From: Sphingobacterium sp. ML3W
GTDB lineage: Bacteria > Bacteroidota > Bacteroidia > Sphingobacteriales > Sphingobacteriaceae
Direction: 5' to 3'
Assembly: GCF_000747525.1 (NCBI RefSeq)
Contig: NZ_CP009278.1
Span: 3,472,001-3,536,000, forward strand
DNA: 64,000 nt
Numbering within the stretch: position 1 is the first letter of the stretch; every line of letters begins with the position of its first letter. Below, one piece after another: positions 1 through 10,800 of this stretch. The notes under the pieces are model-generated. The model had not been told where the DNA came from and did no database searches. It saw only the letters and a program-made list of their open reading frames with translations. The position numbers and the translations under genes are program-made.

Positions 1-2464
1 CGCGAAAACCACGCTCATTCTGATAACCATACACATTGTTCTCTTCATCCCTTTCCAAAATAACATTTTTACTATACGTGATGTTACTTCTTGCGGTAAG
101 ACTGACTTCTCCAATATTTTGCTTATACTCAAATCGTCCATCGAAACCTCTTGATCGCACTGCCCCAACATTGGCTCTTGGCGTACTTTCAAGCCCAACA
201 ATCGCCGGTAAAAATCTTCGCTCCATATAAATACCCGTTCGCTCTTCATTGAAAAAATCAAGATTCGCAATAATCTTATCATTAAAAAGAGCAATATCAA
301 AACCTAGATTTTGTTTTGTTGCCATCTCCCAGGTTACATACGGTGATGCTACTTGTGCATATTTCATTCCTTGATAGTACCGATCGAAACCATAGTCAGC
401 CCACTGATAACCTCCATCAGGTATTTTGTTACCATTGCCATCTAACGCAAAACTCCCATCAGCGTTCCTCCGCCAGATCTCCTCAATGGTATATAAGTAT
501 GGAAATCGTTCTTGACTATCTCCAACTTTCAACTGATCATTTCCCACTTTACCCCAAGAATACCGTATCTTAAACATATTGATCCAATCCAAATTCTCTT
601 TGATGAAGGGTTCTTCTGCGACATTCCAGGCAGCTGAGAGTGCCGGAAAAAAACCATATTGCTGTCCAATAGCAAAATTTTCAGAACCGGTGTAGCCAAA
701 ATTAAAATCAGTAATATATCTATTTTTCCAATTATAGGTCACCCGACCAGCCAAAGCTTGATTTCTTCTGGATATCCCATTTTTGATATCATCACCAATG
801 TTTACCGTTCTTACCAAAGCATCACGTGTAAACCGAATTACCCCACCTACATTATGATTACCAAAACTACGATCATAATTGAACATTAAATCTAAAAACT
901 CACGTCTTTCACCTTCAGCACCACTCATTTGGAACATTTCACTGGGATCGGAAACATGTGTAAAAACTAGATCCCCATTTTCATCTCGAGCACGTTCAGC
1001 ACGCCATTGCTCAGGCCATTTACGACGAGATATATTACTTTTATTGTTAGTATCGAATCCGACAATCCCTCTAGCTCGAAGCCCTTTGGTAATAAAGTCG
1101 AAATTCTGTTCTATGGATACATTTGTCTGTATACTATTTGTCCAATTCTCGTTAAAGCCTGTTTGTGTTGCTACAACCCATGGGTTCGTTTGATTTCCTT
1201 CACCGATAGCAGGTACATACCCATTGGAATACATTACTGGCGTTCGTATGGGCGAATATCCGAAAAGTACGCCCCAAAAATCATTATCTCCCAATCCCGG
1301 ACTGTTTCGTTTATCTAAGGATCCTGCAACACCAACTTTAGCCACCGTAGTTTTTGTGATATTAAAATCTGTATTCAAACGGTAGTTCCAACGTTTGTAA
1401 TTTGCATTGGTATTGTAATCATTACGCAACGTTTCATCAATCTTATACATCCCACCTTCTTCCACATAGCTCCCTGAAGCAAAGTAACGAGCTGTAGGTC
1501 CACCACCACTCATATTGAGATTCGCTCTATAGGTCATTGCACCGTCTTTCAGCAACAAGTCCTGCCAATCCACATTAGGGTATAAATCTGGATCCAACCC
1601 TAATCGCAAAATTTCTAATTCCTCAGGTTGATAGATAGGTGCCTGATTTCGCGTAATGCGCGATTCGTTTAAGAGATTAGCGTACGTTACACCATCTTCA
1701 AATTGAGGGGTGATGGTACGGGTATTATAAATCGTTTCATCTTTAAAATTGATGTTAATTTTACCCTCCTTACCCCGCTTAGTAGTAATCAAAATGACTC
1801 CATTAGCTCCTCTAGAACCATAAATTGCTGTTACCGCAGCATCTTTCAAGACAGAGAAAGACTCAATATCTTCAATATTAATATCATTGATGTTACGTTC
1901 AATATTATCGACCAAAACCAATGCACCTGTACCACCACCAAAAGTTGAAATACCCCGAATCCAGAATTCAGAAATATTTTTACCCGGCTGTCCAGATTGC
2001 ATCATGGCCATAACACCTGGTACATTTCCTGCCAATGCATTGGATAAACTAGAAGTTGGATTAGATTTCAGGTTATTGACATCTACACTACTGACAGCTC
2101 CTGTAGATGTCAATTGTTTTTGCGTCCCAGTCCCTGTTATCACCACTTCGTCCAGAACGCTCGTCTCCGATTTTTGTAATGCCAAACTAACTGCGAACAC
2201 ATCTTTAATCAATACCTCTTGCTTATTATAACCGATATAAGAAAATGTTAACCGCTTATATCTTTCAAGTTTAATTTTATATTTACCATGGCTATCCGTA
2301 ACGGTACCTAAACCTGGTGAATCTGTTACATAAATACTAACCCCTACTAAGGGTTGCTTTTGGGCGTCAGTTACGACACCGGTTACTTCGACTATCTCTT
2401 GAGCCAACAGACTAGAGGTAAAGCCGAGCAGTAACATGCATGTTATTAAGAATTTTTTCATCAT
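1..2464 (-). CDS. SusC/RagA family TonB-dependent outer-membrane receptor (C-terminus outside window)
   Basis: Predicted outer-membrane glycan porin that, with a SusD lipoprotein, imports oligosaccharides using TonB energy. I translated the minus strand from the double ATG at 2464/2461. The reading begins MMKKFLITCMLLLGF and a signal peptide ends near LLAQE. A carboxypeptidase-regulatory-like beta-sandwich follows (GVVTDAQKQPLVGVSIYV), then the plug with the family motifs LDEVVITGTGTQKQ, LVLVDNIERN, VLKDAAVTAIYGSRGANGV and ITTKRGKEG. No STN domain precedes the sandwich, so it is not the sigma/anti-sigma signalling subtype. The frame stays open to base 1, about 820 codons; the rest of the barrel and probably susD lie to the left. 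It starts 12 bp after the IPT lipoprotein gene and is probably in its operon. Confidence 0.93.
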   Translation of the reverse strand, partial: MMKKFLITCMLLLGFTSSLLAQEIVEVTGVVTDAQKQPLVGVSIYVTDSPGLGTVTDSHGKYKIKLERYKRLTFSYIGYNKQEVLIKDVFAVSLALQKSETSVLDEVVITGTGTQKQLTSTGAVSSVDVNNLKSNPTSSLSNALAGNVPGVMAMMQSGQPGKNISEFWIRGISTFGGGTGALVLVDNIERNINDINIEDIESFSVLKDAAVTAIYGSRGANGVILITTKRGKEGKININFKDETIYNTRTITPQFEDGVTYANLLNESRITRNQAPIYQPEELEILRLGLDPDLYPNVDWQDLLLKDGAMTYRANLNMSGGGPTARYFASGSYVEEGGMYKIDETLRNDYNTNANYKRWNYRLNTDFNITKTTVAKVGVAGSLDKRNSPGLGDNDFWGVLFGYSPIRTPVMYSNGYVPAIGEGNQTNPWVVATQTGFNENWTNSIQTNVSIEQNFDFITKGLRARGIVGFDTNNKSNISRRKWPEQWRAERARDENGDLVFTHVSDPSEMFQMSGAEGERREFLDLMFNYDRSFGNHNVGGVIRFTRDALVRTVNIGDDIKNGISRRNQALAGRVTYNWKNRYITDFNFGYTGSENFAIGQQYGFFPALSAAWNVAEEPFIKENLDWINMFKIRYSWGKVGNDQLKVGDSQERFPYLYTIEEIWRRNADGSFALDGNGNKIPDGGYQWADYGFDRYYQGMKYAQVASPYVTWEMATKQNLGFDIALFNDKIIANLDFFNEERTGIYMERRFLPAIVGLESTPRANVGAVRSRGFDGRFEYKQNIGEVSLTARSNITYSKNVILERDEENNVYGYQNERGFR

Positions 2465-2476
2465 GAAAATCACTGA

Positions 2477-3940
2477 TTATTCGTTAATACTTTGATCCAT
2501 TTCTTCAAGTGCTATTTTACGTATACGACGATTCGATTGATCTCCAATGTAAAATGCACCTTCGGTCTCATTGTATGCGATCCCAGAGGGTCTATCAAAC
2601 CGAGCCTCCTGCCTCAAATCGCCATCTACGTAACCATGTGGATTAGCATTAATACTCGAGCTACCTCTACCAGCAAAAGTCGTCACACTACCATCTGGTT
2701 TTAAGATACGAACCGCATGATTTTCCTGCTCTGTAAAATAGAAATCATATACATCCGTTTTACCATCAGCTTCGTAGGCTGGGTTTTTCACAAAAACACC
2801 CTGATAAGGGTTATTTAGGCGAGCAGAGGAGCCAACTGCATCTTCATAGCCGGCACTTTTAAGCTGACCACAGACCAGATAGGGTTGATTAAATTGTTTC
2901 TTCTCCCAATTGTAGTCAACACGAAGGATGTAATGCTGATTAATGACTACAATATATGCGTAGTTACCAGTGGGGTGTATCAATATCTTATACTCCCAAT
3001 TCGGATCATGCACCACGAACAACTGTTGATAATCTTTAACTCCAAGTCCCTCATTAAAATATTTATTCAGATCGAAACGAAAAAATTGACCCTTCTCGTA
3101 ACTATTAAAATACATCTCCCCATTGATGGGGTGAACAGAGGCACCATTACACTGCCTATAGGTGGTCAGCACCTCTCTATCCTGCCATTGTCGATCACGC
3201 GACAACCTGTATGTAGCCCTATCATTTTCGCCTCCACGATCTTCAGCTATAATCATATGCTTACTATCAATTGTAAAATCAATGCTACGGGGTCTATCAA
3301 AATCAGAACGTTTTTTGGTAACCGTGCTATCCTCAAAATTTATTAAATAAAGACCATTATTATTATCAAATGTCATCCAGAGATGCTTTGGATTGAGTGG
3401 GTCGAATTTCATAAATGAAGGTTCCCAGAATCCACTCGCCATTTTACTTTGGTCTACATCTTTAAATTTACCGTCTCTCCAGGGCTCGTCACCTCGAGCA
3501 TTTCGATATCCAATAACAGTAGATACTACCATCTTGCGCTGGTAGTCAAAAGGTTTCTCGGATTTACCAATAACCTGTTTATCTGAATCGCCTACACGCA
3601 CTTCAATATCGCCATTAAATGCCTGTCTTGGAACCAAGCAATATAATGATTCTCCCAGTACGTTAATTACTTTCGCCTGCTTACCACCTATAAGCACTTT
3701 TACATTCTTGGCATCGTTACCAAAATTTTGTCCATATATTACAAGGCGTTGCCCCATACCTCCTGATTTAGGACTAAAATCGGATACTACGACGGGTTTA
3801 GATGGATTAAAGGCTACCGGCTCCACGACACTCTTATTCTCCTCTTTACAGCCCCCCATTCCAAAACTAAATGCAATAAAAATCCATAGCATACTGCTTA
3901 CGAACCAACTATTGCTTTTTATAAACTGTTTAGTTATCAT
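2477..3940 (-). CDS. IPT/TIG-domain lipoprotein with NHL-type beta-propeller
   Basis: Surface lipoprotein of a polysaccharide-utilization locus, 487 aa. The N-terminus is a lipoprotein signal ending FGMGGC, so lipidation at about Cys31 is expected. Residues about 45-130 form an IPT/TIG immunoglobulin-like fold (VVSDFSPKSGGMGQRLVIYG; GGKQAKVINV). Residues about 170-480 contain NHL/SMP-30-like repeats such as FDRPRSIDF, LNNPYQGVFVKN and FDRPSGIAYNETEGAFYIGD. Such proteins commonly sit beside SusC/SusD and are thought to bind glycans at the cell surface (family knowledge); no catalytic residue is evident. It is the first gene of the operon that continues into SusC. The substrate cannot be read from the sequence. 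Confidence 0.85.
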   Translation of the reverse strand: MITKQFIKSNSWFVSSMLWIFIAFSFGMGGCKEENKSVVEPVAFNPSKPVVVSDFSPKSGGMGQRLVIYGQNFGNDAKNVKVLIGGKQAKVINVLGESLYCLVPRQAFNGDIEVRVGDSDKQVIGKSEKPFDYQRKMVVSTVIGYRNARGDEPWRDGKFKDVDQSKMASGFWEPSFMKFDPLNPKHLWMTFDNNNGLYLINFEDSTVTKKRSDFDRPRSIDFTIDSKHMIIAEDRGGENDRATYRLSRDRQWQDREVLTTYRQCNGASVHPINGEMYFNSYEKGQFFRFDLNKYFNEGLGVKDYQQLFVVHDPNWEYKILIHPTGNYAYIVVINQHYILRVDYNWEKKQFNQPYLVCGQLKSAGYEDAVGSSARLNNPYQGVFVKNPAYEADGKTDVYDFYFTEQENHAVRILKPDGSVTTFAGRGSSSINANPHGYVDGDLRQEARFDRPSGIAYNETEGAFYIGDQSNRRIRKIALEEMDQSINE

Positions 3941-4840
3941 AAATATAATTTGGTTAAAATTTATACTTCTATTTTAATGTATTGCCTCACCTATACTTCA
4001 ATATTTTTCAAGCAATAATATTGAGATTGGAAATATATAATCGATTAATCTGATTAATTCAATATGGATAGAAATTCCTAAAAGGTGAGTTTCTACTGGA
4101 CGATAGGTTTAAGGTGGTGTAGTTAGCAATTTTAATTCATATTCCTTAAAACGTACATATGGCCCTATCGACAAAGCACTTTTCAACGAAGCGTTTAATA
4201 TTAATATCTGCATAATTGATTTAAAATATTACAGCTAAATGGAATTAGCATGTAGAGTTAAAAAAAAACCTGATTACGGCTTCAATTTCTTTATAATTTG
4301 TTATTTTTATATTTTCCTTTCGATAATTTGCGCCTTTTTTTAAGACAACATAAGCGTATTCACGAATATCTTTCCTTCAGATTTATAGGCTAGTTTTCTA
4401 AAAATAGCGCAAATGAAATCGTCTAAATTGTCATCTTGCTACCTAAAAATAGCAGACGACTTAAAGTAAAATATCTAATGTATCTCAGAAGGTTTAATTC
4501 TACAATTGATTAATCAAATTTAATAAATGCGAAAAACATGGCACTATCAATTCATCTCAATAGTCTGCTTATTAATATCATACATCACATAAATGACAAC
4601 TTGAATATGATATCAAACTCCTTTAAACAATACGAAGTTTACTTTCAGAGGAGTTTGTATCAAAATAACAGTAGGTAGGAGAATGCTATTTTCATTTAAA
4701 TCAAAAAATCATCCATTTTCATATTTTTGATAAATATGAAAATGGATGATTTAACTTCTTAATTTTATATTAAAGCTGTTCCCCCTTATACAATCTAAAC
4801 TTTAATATGCTTCTTTACATGATGAATCATCTTCTGATTA
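3941..4840. other. Intergenic region, no intact gene
   Basis: AT-rich DNA between the IPT lipoprotein gene and the GH43 remnant. It should hold the promoter of the IPT/SusC operon, but I see no convincing TTTG...TAnnTTTG pair. Structures seen: a 9-bp inverted repeat CAAACTCCT (4614-4622) / AGGAGTTTG (4649-4657) and the perfect hairpin listed at 4706-4752. No reading frame here looks coding. Confidence 0.5.
4706..4752 (-). terminator. Perfect 21-bp hairpin, probable terminator
   Basis: Two perfectly complementary 21-nt arms (4706-4726 and 4732-4752) with a 5-nt loop. It lies just past the end of the GH43 remnant on the minus strand and is probably the terminator that once served that gene. 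The high symmetry would let it act in both directions. Confidence 0.6.
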
Positions 4841-5107
4841 TTATTTTACTGATTTAAAGAAAGGCGATGATTGGGATAGATACGTACTATTTATACCTTC
4901 ACAACAAGAGCCTTGTGAACCAAAAAAATAATAGTACCCTCTGCGTTTATGAATCATAACAGCTTCAAAATCTCCAGCGGCTACTTTAAATTTTCTTCCT
5001 AAATCAGGTACTTTTAACCCATCATTGGTCAATGGAACCCCATAAGTTCCTTGTGTATCGGCATCACTAAAACTTCCCCATAAAAGAAATAAATTGGATT
5101 CATATGG
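4841..5107 (-). pseudogene. GH43 family glycosidase remnant
   Basis: About 89 codons of a five-bladed-propeller GH43 enzyme (arabinan/xylan-type) without either end. The frame reads PYESNLFLLWGSFSDADTQG, then TYGVPLTNDGLKVPDLGRKF, AAGDFEAVMIHKRRGYYYFF and GSQGSCCEGINSTY. The last block matches the conserved GH43 segment ending GSCCEGxNSTY. After that the reading departs into an unrelated tail (LSQSSPFFKSVK) and stops. A stop codon at 5108-5110 precedes the fragment, and no start or catalytic N-terminus remains. Family assignment is by motif recall. The fragment sits between the GH2 terminator and the perfect hairpin at 4706. Confidence 0.75.
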
Positions 5108-5111
5108 TCAT

Positions 5112-5150
5112 AAAAAAGGGCCTTTCCGTACACAGGTATACGCAAGGCCC
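5112..5150 (-). terminator. Rho-independent terminator of the GH2 gene
   Basis: Arms GGGCCTT (5118-5124) and AAGGCCC (5144-5150), with extra CGTA/TACG pairing inside. On the minus strand the stem is followed by six T (5112-5117). It lies about 70 bp after the GH2 stop and abuts the GH43 remnant. Confidence 0.75.
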
Positions 5151-5219
5151 CCAAACCAACCTATCTAATTTTTATTGTCAGCACTTTTCGGACAATGCTA
5201 TTAAAATACTGAACTCAGA

Positions 5220-7061
5220 TTACTTTAATTGAAATTGATACAAAGGTTGATGCAGCGAATTCAATTCCTGTTCAGACATTTTAATCACTTTTCTATCATA
5301 GGTCATCAATCCGTTGGTTTCAACCTCAACGTCTGTTGTCTGTGTATATACAGCTGCCGAAAGACCCATAGGAATCAGTCGATTTAAATCATGAATCAAT
5401 CTCTTATAACGATCGAACAATTCAACCTTATTCTTAAAACTTTGGTATCCCCAATTATCCTTCTGTTGCCAAGAATGCCCATCTACTGGTAGTCCCAAAC
5501 CTCCAAATTCTCCTAATGCTAAAACCTGATTGGCCCCAAACAATGAAGGATCTGGCATTGCTGCATCTGGGTAATTATGAATATCTAATATATGCCCCGT
5601 CTCCATAAAATTACCACCACTGGCACTATTTACTAATCGAGAAGGGTCATTCGCAATTGTCCATTCTGTAATTTCCTTGGTTTTGAATTGTCCCCATGCT
5701 TCATTGAATGGCACCCACATCACGATACTCGGAAAATTGTGTAGCACTTCCATAATCGCCTTCCACTCTTTCCTATAATATCCTTCAGATATGGCAGAAC
5801 GATCCTTATCGCGAATACCTCCTGATATTTTCCCTGGTTGCATATCCCAATTATTACCTCCTAAATCACCACTTGGCATGTCCTGCCACACCAACATACC
5901 TATACTATCGCAGTGACGGTACCATCGAGCTGGTTCCACTTTGATGTGCTTCCTGATCATATTGAACCCCATTTCCTTGGTCTTGATAACATCAAACTTC
6001 AAAGCTTCATCTGAGGGAGCTGTATGTAACCCATCAGGCCACCATCCTTGATCCAACGGACCATATTGAAAGGTAAACTTATTATTCAACATCAATCGTT
6101 GAATACCATCTTTATCCTTTTCCATCGATATTTTACGCATAGCAAAATAGCTTTTCGCCTGATCGATAACCTTCCCTTTTCGCAGCAACTGAATTTCTAA
6201 ATCATACAACTTTGGATTAGAAGGTGACCAAGGTTCAGCCTGAGGTATAGCGATATTAAATGCATGATTAGGTTCGCCAGATTGCTCCTGAAGAACTCGA
6301 GTTCCGTCTAAAGCTCTTACCATGACTTGATCCCCCGGTTGACTCGCTGCTATTGTAGCTTCAAAGGTTAAATTTCCAGCATCCAGTTGCGGTGTATGTT
6401 TAGTACTTACAATATGACTTTGCGGAACACTCTCTAACCATACCGTTTGCCATATACCTGTTACCGGAGTATACCAAATCCCATTGGGATGATTTACTTG
6501 CTTCCCTCGTGGTTGTGGCCCATCATCTGTAGGATCCCAGACTCGGATAGCTATATCTTGCTTAGCTCCTTTTTTAAGAAAGGACGAGATATCCATAGTA
6601 AATGGATCAAATCCTCCTTCATGCCGCCCGACTAATTTATTATTGATAAAAACATCACATTGCCAATCAACAGCACCAAAATGCAATAAAACATTATTTT
6701 TTTGAACGGCTTTATCTAATGTAATCGTATTATTATACCAAAGTGCTTTGTCCTTACCAATTTCTTTACCTACACCAGATAAAGCCGATTCAACAGCAAA
6801 AGGAACCAATATATTGCCCTCCCACTGCGTTGGAATATCAGTAGTAGTGGCAGTTGTAATGGCATATTTCCATAGCCCATTCAAATTTTGCCAATTATTA
6901 GCACGAACCAATTGTGGTCTCGGATATTCTGGATGTGGTTTATGTGCATTTACTTGTTCACCCCAAGAAGTCAAAATATGCGAACCCGCAGGTTTCCAAT
7001 CCTGAGCAAAATTCACTTGTACGGCTAACATTAAGCTCGCAAATAATACAGTTCTCTTCAT
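5220..7061 (-). CDS. Glycoside hydrolase family 2 (beta-galactosidase/beta-glucuronidase-like)
   Basis: Secreted or periplasmic retaining exo-glycosidase. I chose MKRTVLFASLMLAVQVNFAQ (start 7061) because it gives a clean signal peptide; an in-frame ATG lies four codons upstream at 7073. Domain order fits GH2: jelly-roll sugar-binding domain (about 45-215, with LNGLWKYAI and the PNGIWYTPVTGIWQTVWLE block), an immunoglobulin-like domain (about 220-315), then the TIM barrel. The acid/base Glu is in VMWVPFNEAWGQF (about residue 454); a likely nucleophile Glu is in LALGEFGGLG. At 613 aa it is a short GH2 without C-terminal accessory domains. Exact sugar specificity is not determined. It is the only intact enzyme between two degraded ones (GH127 upstream, GH43 downstream) and ends with its own terminator. 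Confidence 0.88.
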   Translation of the reverse strand: MKRTVLFASLMLAVQVNFAQDWKPAGSHILTSWGEQVNAHKPHPEYPRPQLVRANNWQNLNGLWKYAITTATTTDIPTQWEGNILVPFAVESALSGVGKEIGKDKALWYNNTITLDKAVQKNNVLLHFGAVDWQCDVFINNKLVGRHEGGFDPFTMDISSFLKKGAKQDIAIRVWDPTDDGPQPRGKQVNHPNGIWYTPVTGIWQTVWLESVPQSHIVSTKHTPQLDAGNLTFEATIAASQPGDQVMVRALDGTRVLQEQSGEPNHAFNIAIPQAEPWSPSNPKLYDLEIQLLRKGKVIDQAKSYFAMRKISMEKDKDGIQRLMLNNKFTFQYGPLDQGWWPDGLHTAPSDEALKFDVIKTKEMGFNMIRKHIKVEPARWYRHCDSIGMLVWQDMPSGDLGGNNWDMQPGKISGGIRDKDRSAISEGYYRKEWKAIMEVLHNFPSIVMWVPFNEAWGQFKTKEITEWTIANDPSRLVNSASGGNFMETGHILDIHNYPDAAMPDPSLFGANQVLALGEFGGLGLPVDGHSWQQKDNWGYQSFKNKVELFDRYKRLIHDLNRLIPMGLSAAVYTQTTDVEVETNGLMTYDRKVIKMSEQELNSLHQPLYQFQLK

Positions 7062-7092
7062 TATAAAAAACATTTAATCTTTATCAATTTCA

Positions 7093-7566
7093 TTATTTTA
7101 CGGCAGGGAAAGCCGTTATTATTAATCGTGTACCCTCCATCAAAATTAACTCAACTTCCTCTCTTGGCCTCTCGGATTTTACTAAACTTACTAGCAGTAA
7201 ACCAGTCAATCCATGCTCGTCAATTTTCTACCCTGATATTCTTTTTACTTTTACAAATATTAAAATTGACTCTGCATGAGATTCAAACTGGAATCCATCA
7301 TTAGGCGTTGCTTTTTTTTTACCAATTTTAATTTTTCAAATCATTCAACTGATCTTGTAAAAGAACATCATTACATTCACTAAAAGGAAGTATTTCAAAA
7401 GAGGGTCATTTTGTGGGATAAACAGACTCTTGACATTTAAAATCGTCGATCCTCCATCCTTTTGGACATAATCTTCCTTTATTTTTAAGGCATAGGTCAA
7501 TGGTCTCCTAATGATACTGATTGCGTTTTTATTAGCATTCCATTGTTTAATCTGTATAGCCAAAAA
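7093..7566 (-). pseudogene. GH127 (beta-L-arabinofuranosidase, DUF1680) C-terminal remnant
   Basis: Three pieces in shifting frames recall the GH127 C-terminus in the right order. They are IKQWNANKNAISIIRRPLTY with LKIKEDYV (7563-7460 region), then AESILIFVKVKRISG (about 7260), then HGLTGLLLVSLVKSERPREE, VELILMEGTRLIITAFPAVK and a stop at 7093-7095. The frames are separated by stops and small shifts, and an in-frame stop lies just upstream at 7576. Only about the last 170 residues of a normally 600-800-residue enzyme are recognisable. It ends 31 bp before the GH2 start, so GH127 was probably the previous gene of the same operon. Family call is from memory of the conserved C-terminal motifs. 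Confidence 0.65.
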
Positions 7567-7888
7567 CCGATATATTTAGGTTACCTTGTTATTATTGATT
7601 ATATCAAATATAAGATATAACGAAGTAACCTTACTTTCGAATTTTCTCAATTATATGCGTATTCGTATCAATTCGGTGCGCTACTTAAATCTCATTAAAT
7701 TAAGAGATCCTATACTTCAAAACAATCTTAAAACAACAATTTGACAGAAATAGTTGCATATAAAAGGTATGATTTACTTTTTTCTTTTTATCTTCAACTC
7801 AACAAGAGCTAAAATCCTAAATTTTCAAAATATTGATAAACGAAATAGTTTCATTATGTAGCTGTTTTGTATCAATAACCAATTAGAC
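7567..7888. other. Intergenic region upstream of the sensor kinase
   Basis: AT-rich leader with TTGACAG at about 7741 and TATAAAAGG about 17 bp further on. I see no clear Bacteroidota -33/-7 pair and no further GH127-like coding. Confidence 0.3.
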
Positions 7889-10800
7889 ATGATAAAAATA
7901 AAATTGTTGCTTCTTTCCTTGGCTTACTTTCTGCTTTCATTTAGTATTCATGCCCAACCTTATTATTTCAATCATTATCAAATAAATGAAGGACTATCCA
8001 ACAATGCAGTCATCTGCAGTATGCAAGATAGTTATGGATTTCTGTGGTTTGGAACAAAGGACGGCTTGAATCGTTTTGATGGAAATACATTCAAAAAATT
8101 TACACATTCGCAACATGTTCCAAATAGCTTAGGAAGTAATTCCATTATATCATTAAAAGAAGACAGTCAGAAACAAATGTGGATTGGTACTGATCAAGGA
8201 ATATATTCTTACGACCCACTACATGAAAAATTCACAATATTAGACGAGAAATTTCGAAGTACAGAAGTTCCAGTCATTACAACAGATTTAAAACATCAAT
8301 TATGGTTCATCTCTAATGGAATGCTTTATGTACACAATTTGATGAATAAAACCACAAAGCAAATAACCAAATCCAATTTATATATCACAGCTTTGTGTAG
8401 TACGAAATCAGGAAAGCTATATTTTGGGACTCCAGAAGGGATCATCTATCAAGTTAGCAACGAAAACCAACTCTCCATTTTTATTGATTTCACAACGGAT
8501 TTTGAAAAAAAAGATTGGTTTAGTATTGAGAAAATTGTAGAAACTAAAAGCGGAGATTTACTCATTGGAACTTCAAAAGCAGGTGTCTTTTCTTACGATT
8601 TAAATAATCGTAATTTATCACCTATACTAGGGCAAAAACAATTGAAACAATTTTTATATGTCAGAGATATTGTCCAACCAAACGACCAAGAGTATTGGTT
8701 TGCGACCGAATCTGGTTTATTTATTTATCAAATTTCCAGCAAGACATTCGTCAATCTACGTAAAGAACAACATAACCCTTGGGGTATTTCGGACGATGCT
8801 ATTTACAATATATTACAAGACAGAGATAACGGAATATGGTTAGGTACCTATTTCGGTGGACTCAATTATTATCATGCCCATAATAGCATAATAGAAAAAA
8901 TATTACCTGGCGACCATGTTGACAATTTAAAAGGATCAGTTGTTCGGGGTATAAAAAAAGATAAAGAGGGTCACATTTGGATTGGTACTGAAAACGGAGG
9001 GGTAGCAAAGTGGAATATTTCCAACAATAAAATACAAAACTTCACGAGCCAAAATAGCTCCCTTGCTAATAATAATGTGCATGGACTACTCGCCATTCAT
9101 GATCAATTGTTAGTCGGGGCTTTTGTAAATGGACTTGATATATTCAATCTTAATCAGTTGCAGGTAACCCATCATCTAGATCAAAACAATTCAGAGCTAC
9201 AAAGCAATTTCATATTTCATCTATATCAAACAAAAAATGGAAATATACTTGCTGCATCCACACGTGGTCTCTATCGATTTGACCTCGATGCAAAAAAGTT
9301 CTTTCTGATCAAAAATGTCCCTACCCATATTTTCTACACCAGCATTCTAGAAGATTTCAAAGGTAACTTATGGATTGGAACCTGGCGAGATGGATTATTT
9401 TGCTACAACCCCAATACACAACACTTTAAGCACTATACGCACCAATCAAATAATATAAAGGCCCTTCCAAATAATCGTATCAATAGTCTATTTGAAGATT
9501 CAAAAAAACAACTTTGGATTGCCACTGAAGGTGGAATGGTAAAGAAAGACCCAGATAAAGACGAGTTTGAAAGTTTTAATATGGACGATGGCATGCCAAG
9601 TAATGTAGTCCTGTCATTTTTAGAAGATAAACAACATAATATGTGGGTGGCAACTTCAAAAGGGCTTGTCCGCTATCATCAAAAAGATCGTAAAATAAGG
9701 ATTTTCAATATGGAATCTGGTCTACCAACACTACAATTCAATTATAATTCTTCATTTGATGACGACAATGGTAATTTCTATTTTGGAACTATCAATGGTT
9801 TAATTCGATTTAAACCAGAAAGATTAAATCAAATAAATTACAATTCTGCCACCCCAATCTTTATCACAAACATGACTGTTAATAATCGTGAGATTAGTCA
9901 AACAGACGATTCCCCTATTTTAAAGGAATCAATTCTATTTACTGAAAACATACAACTCAAACATGATGAATCGTCATTTAGTCTAGATTTTGCGGCTCTG
10001 CACTTTCAAGCGCCCCAATCAATAAATTATAGTTATAAAATGGAGGGAATGGATGAAAAATGGAACCCAATTAACGGTACCCCCCGAGTATACTTCACTA
10101 AACTAGCACCAGGAAAATACACATTCATGGTTAAGGCTAATGATCCAAACGGTGTCCCGATTCAACAACTCAAAACTCTAAAAATAGAAATTTTGCCACC
10201 TATCTGGGCAAGTATACCTGCATTTTTCATCTATGTTCTTATCACCATCGGATTGATTGCATTCATTATCCATCATTTCAATGAAAGAATTAAGCAACGT
10301 AACCGACAACATATCTTAACAACACAAAATATAAGAGATCAAGAACTATATCGCTCCAAGATTAATTTTTATACTGATGTGGCTCATGAAATCCGAACAC
10401 CCTTAACACTAATTAAGGCACCTTTGGAAAAATTAATGGACAAAGTCGACCGAAGTCCAACAATAGACAAGTTGCTCAATACAATGGAAAACAACACCAA
10501 CAAACTGATTGAGCTTAGCAATCAGTTATTGGACTTCAGAAAAGTCGAGGCAGAGGGATTCAAATTAAACTTTGCTTCCCACAATGTGAGTCTAATTTTA
10601 GAAGAGATTATCCAAAACTTCATAGAAACATTAAATGCACAGAATCGTATATTAATCAAATCAATTCATGTAGATATCATAGCATTAATTGATTTAGATG
10701 CTTTCGAAAAAATTTGCTACAACCTCATTAATAATGCGCTTAAATATTCTGATAAGCATATAGAAATCAGCTTAATAAGTGATGAAAAAAACATAATGAT

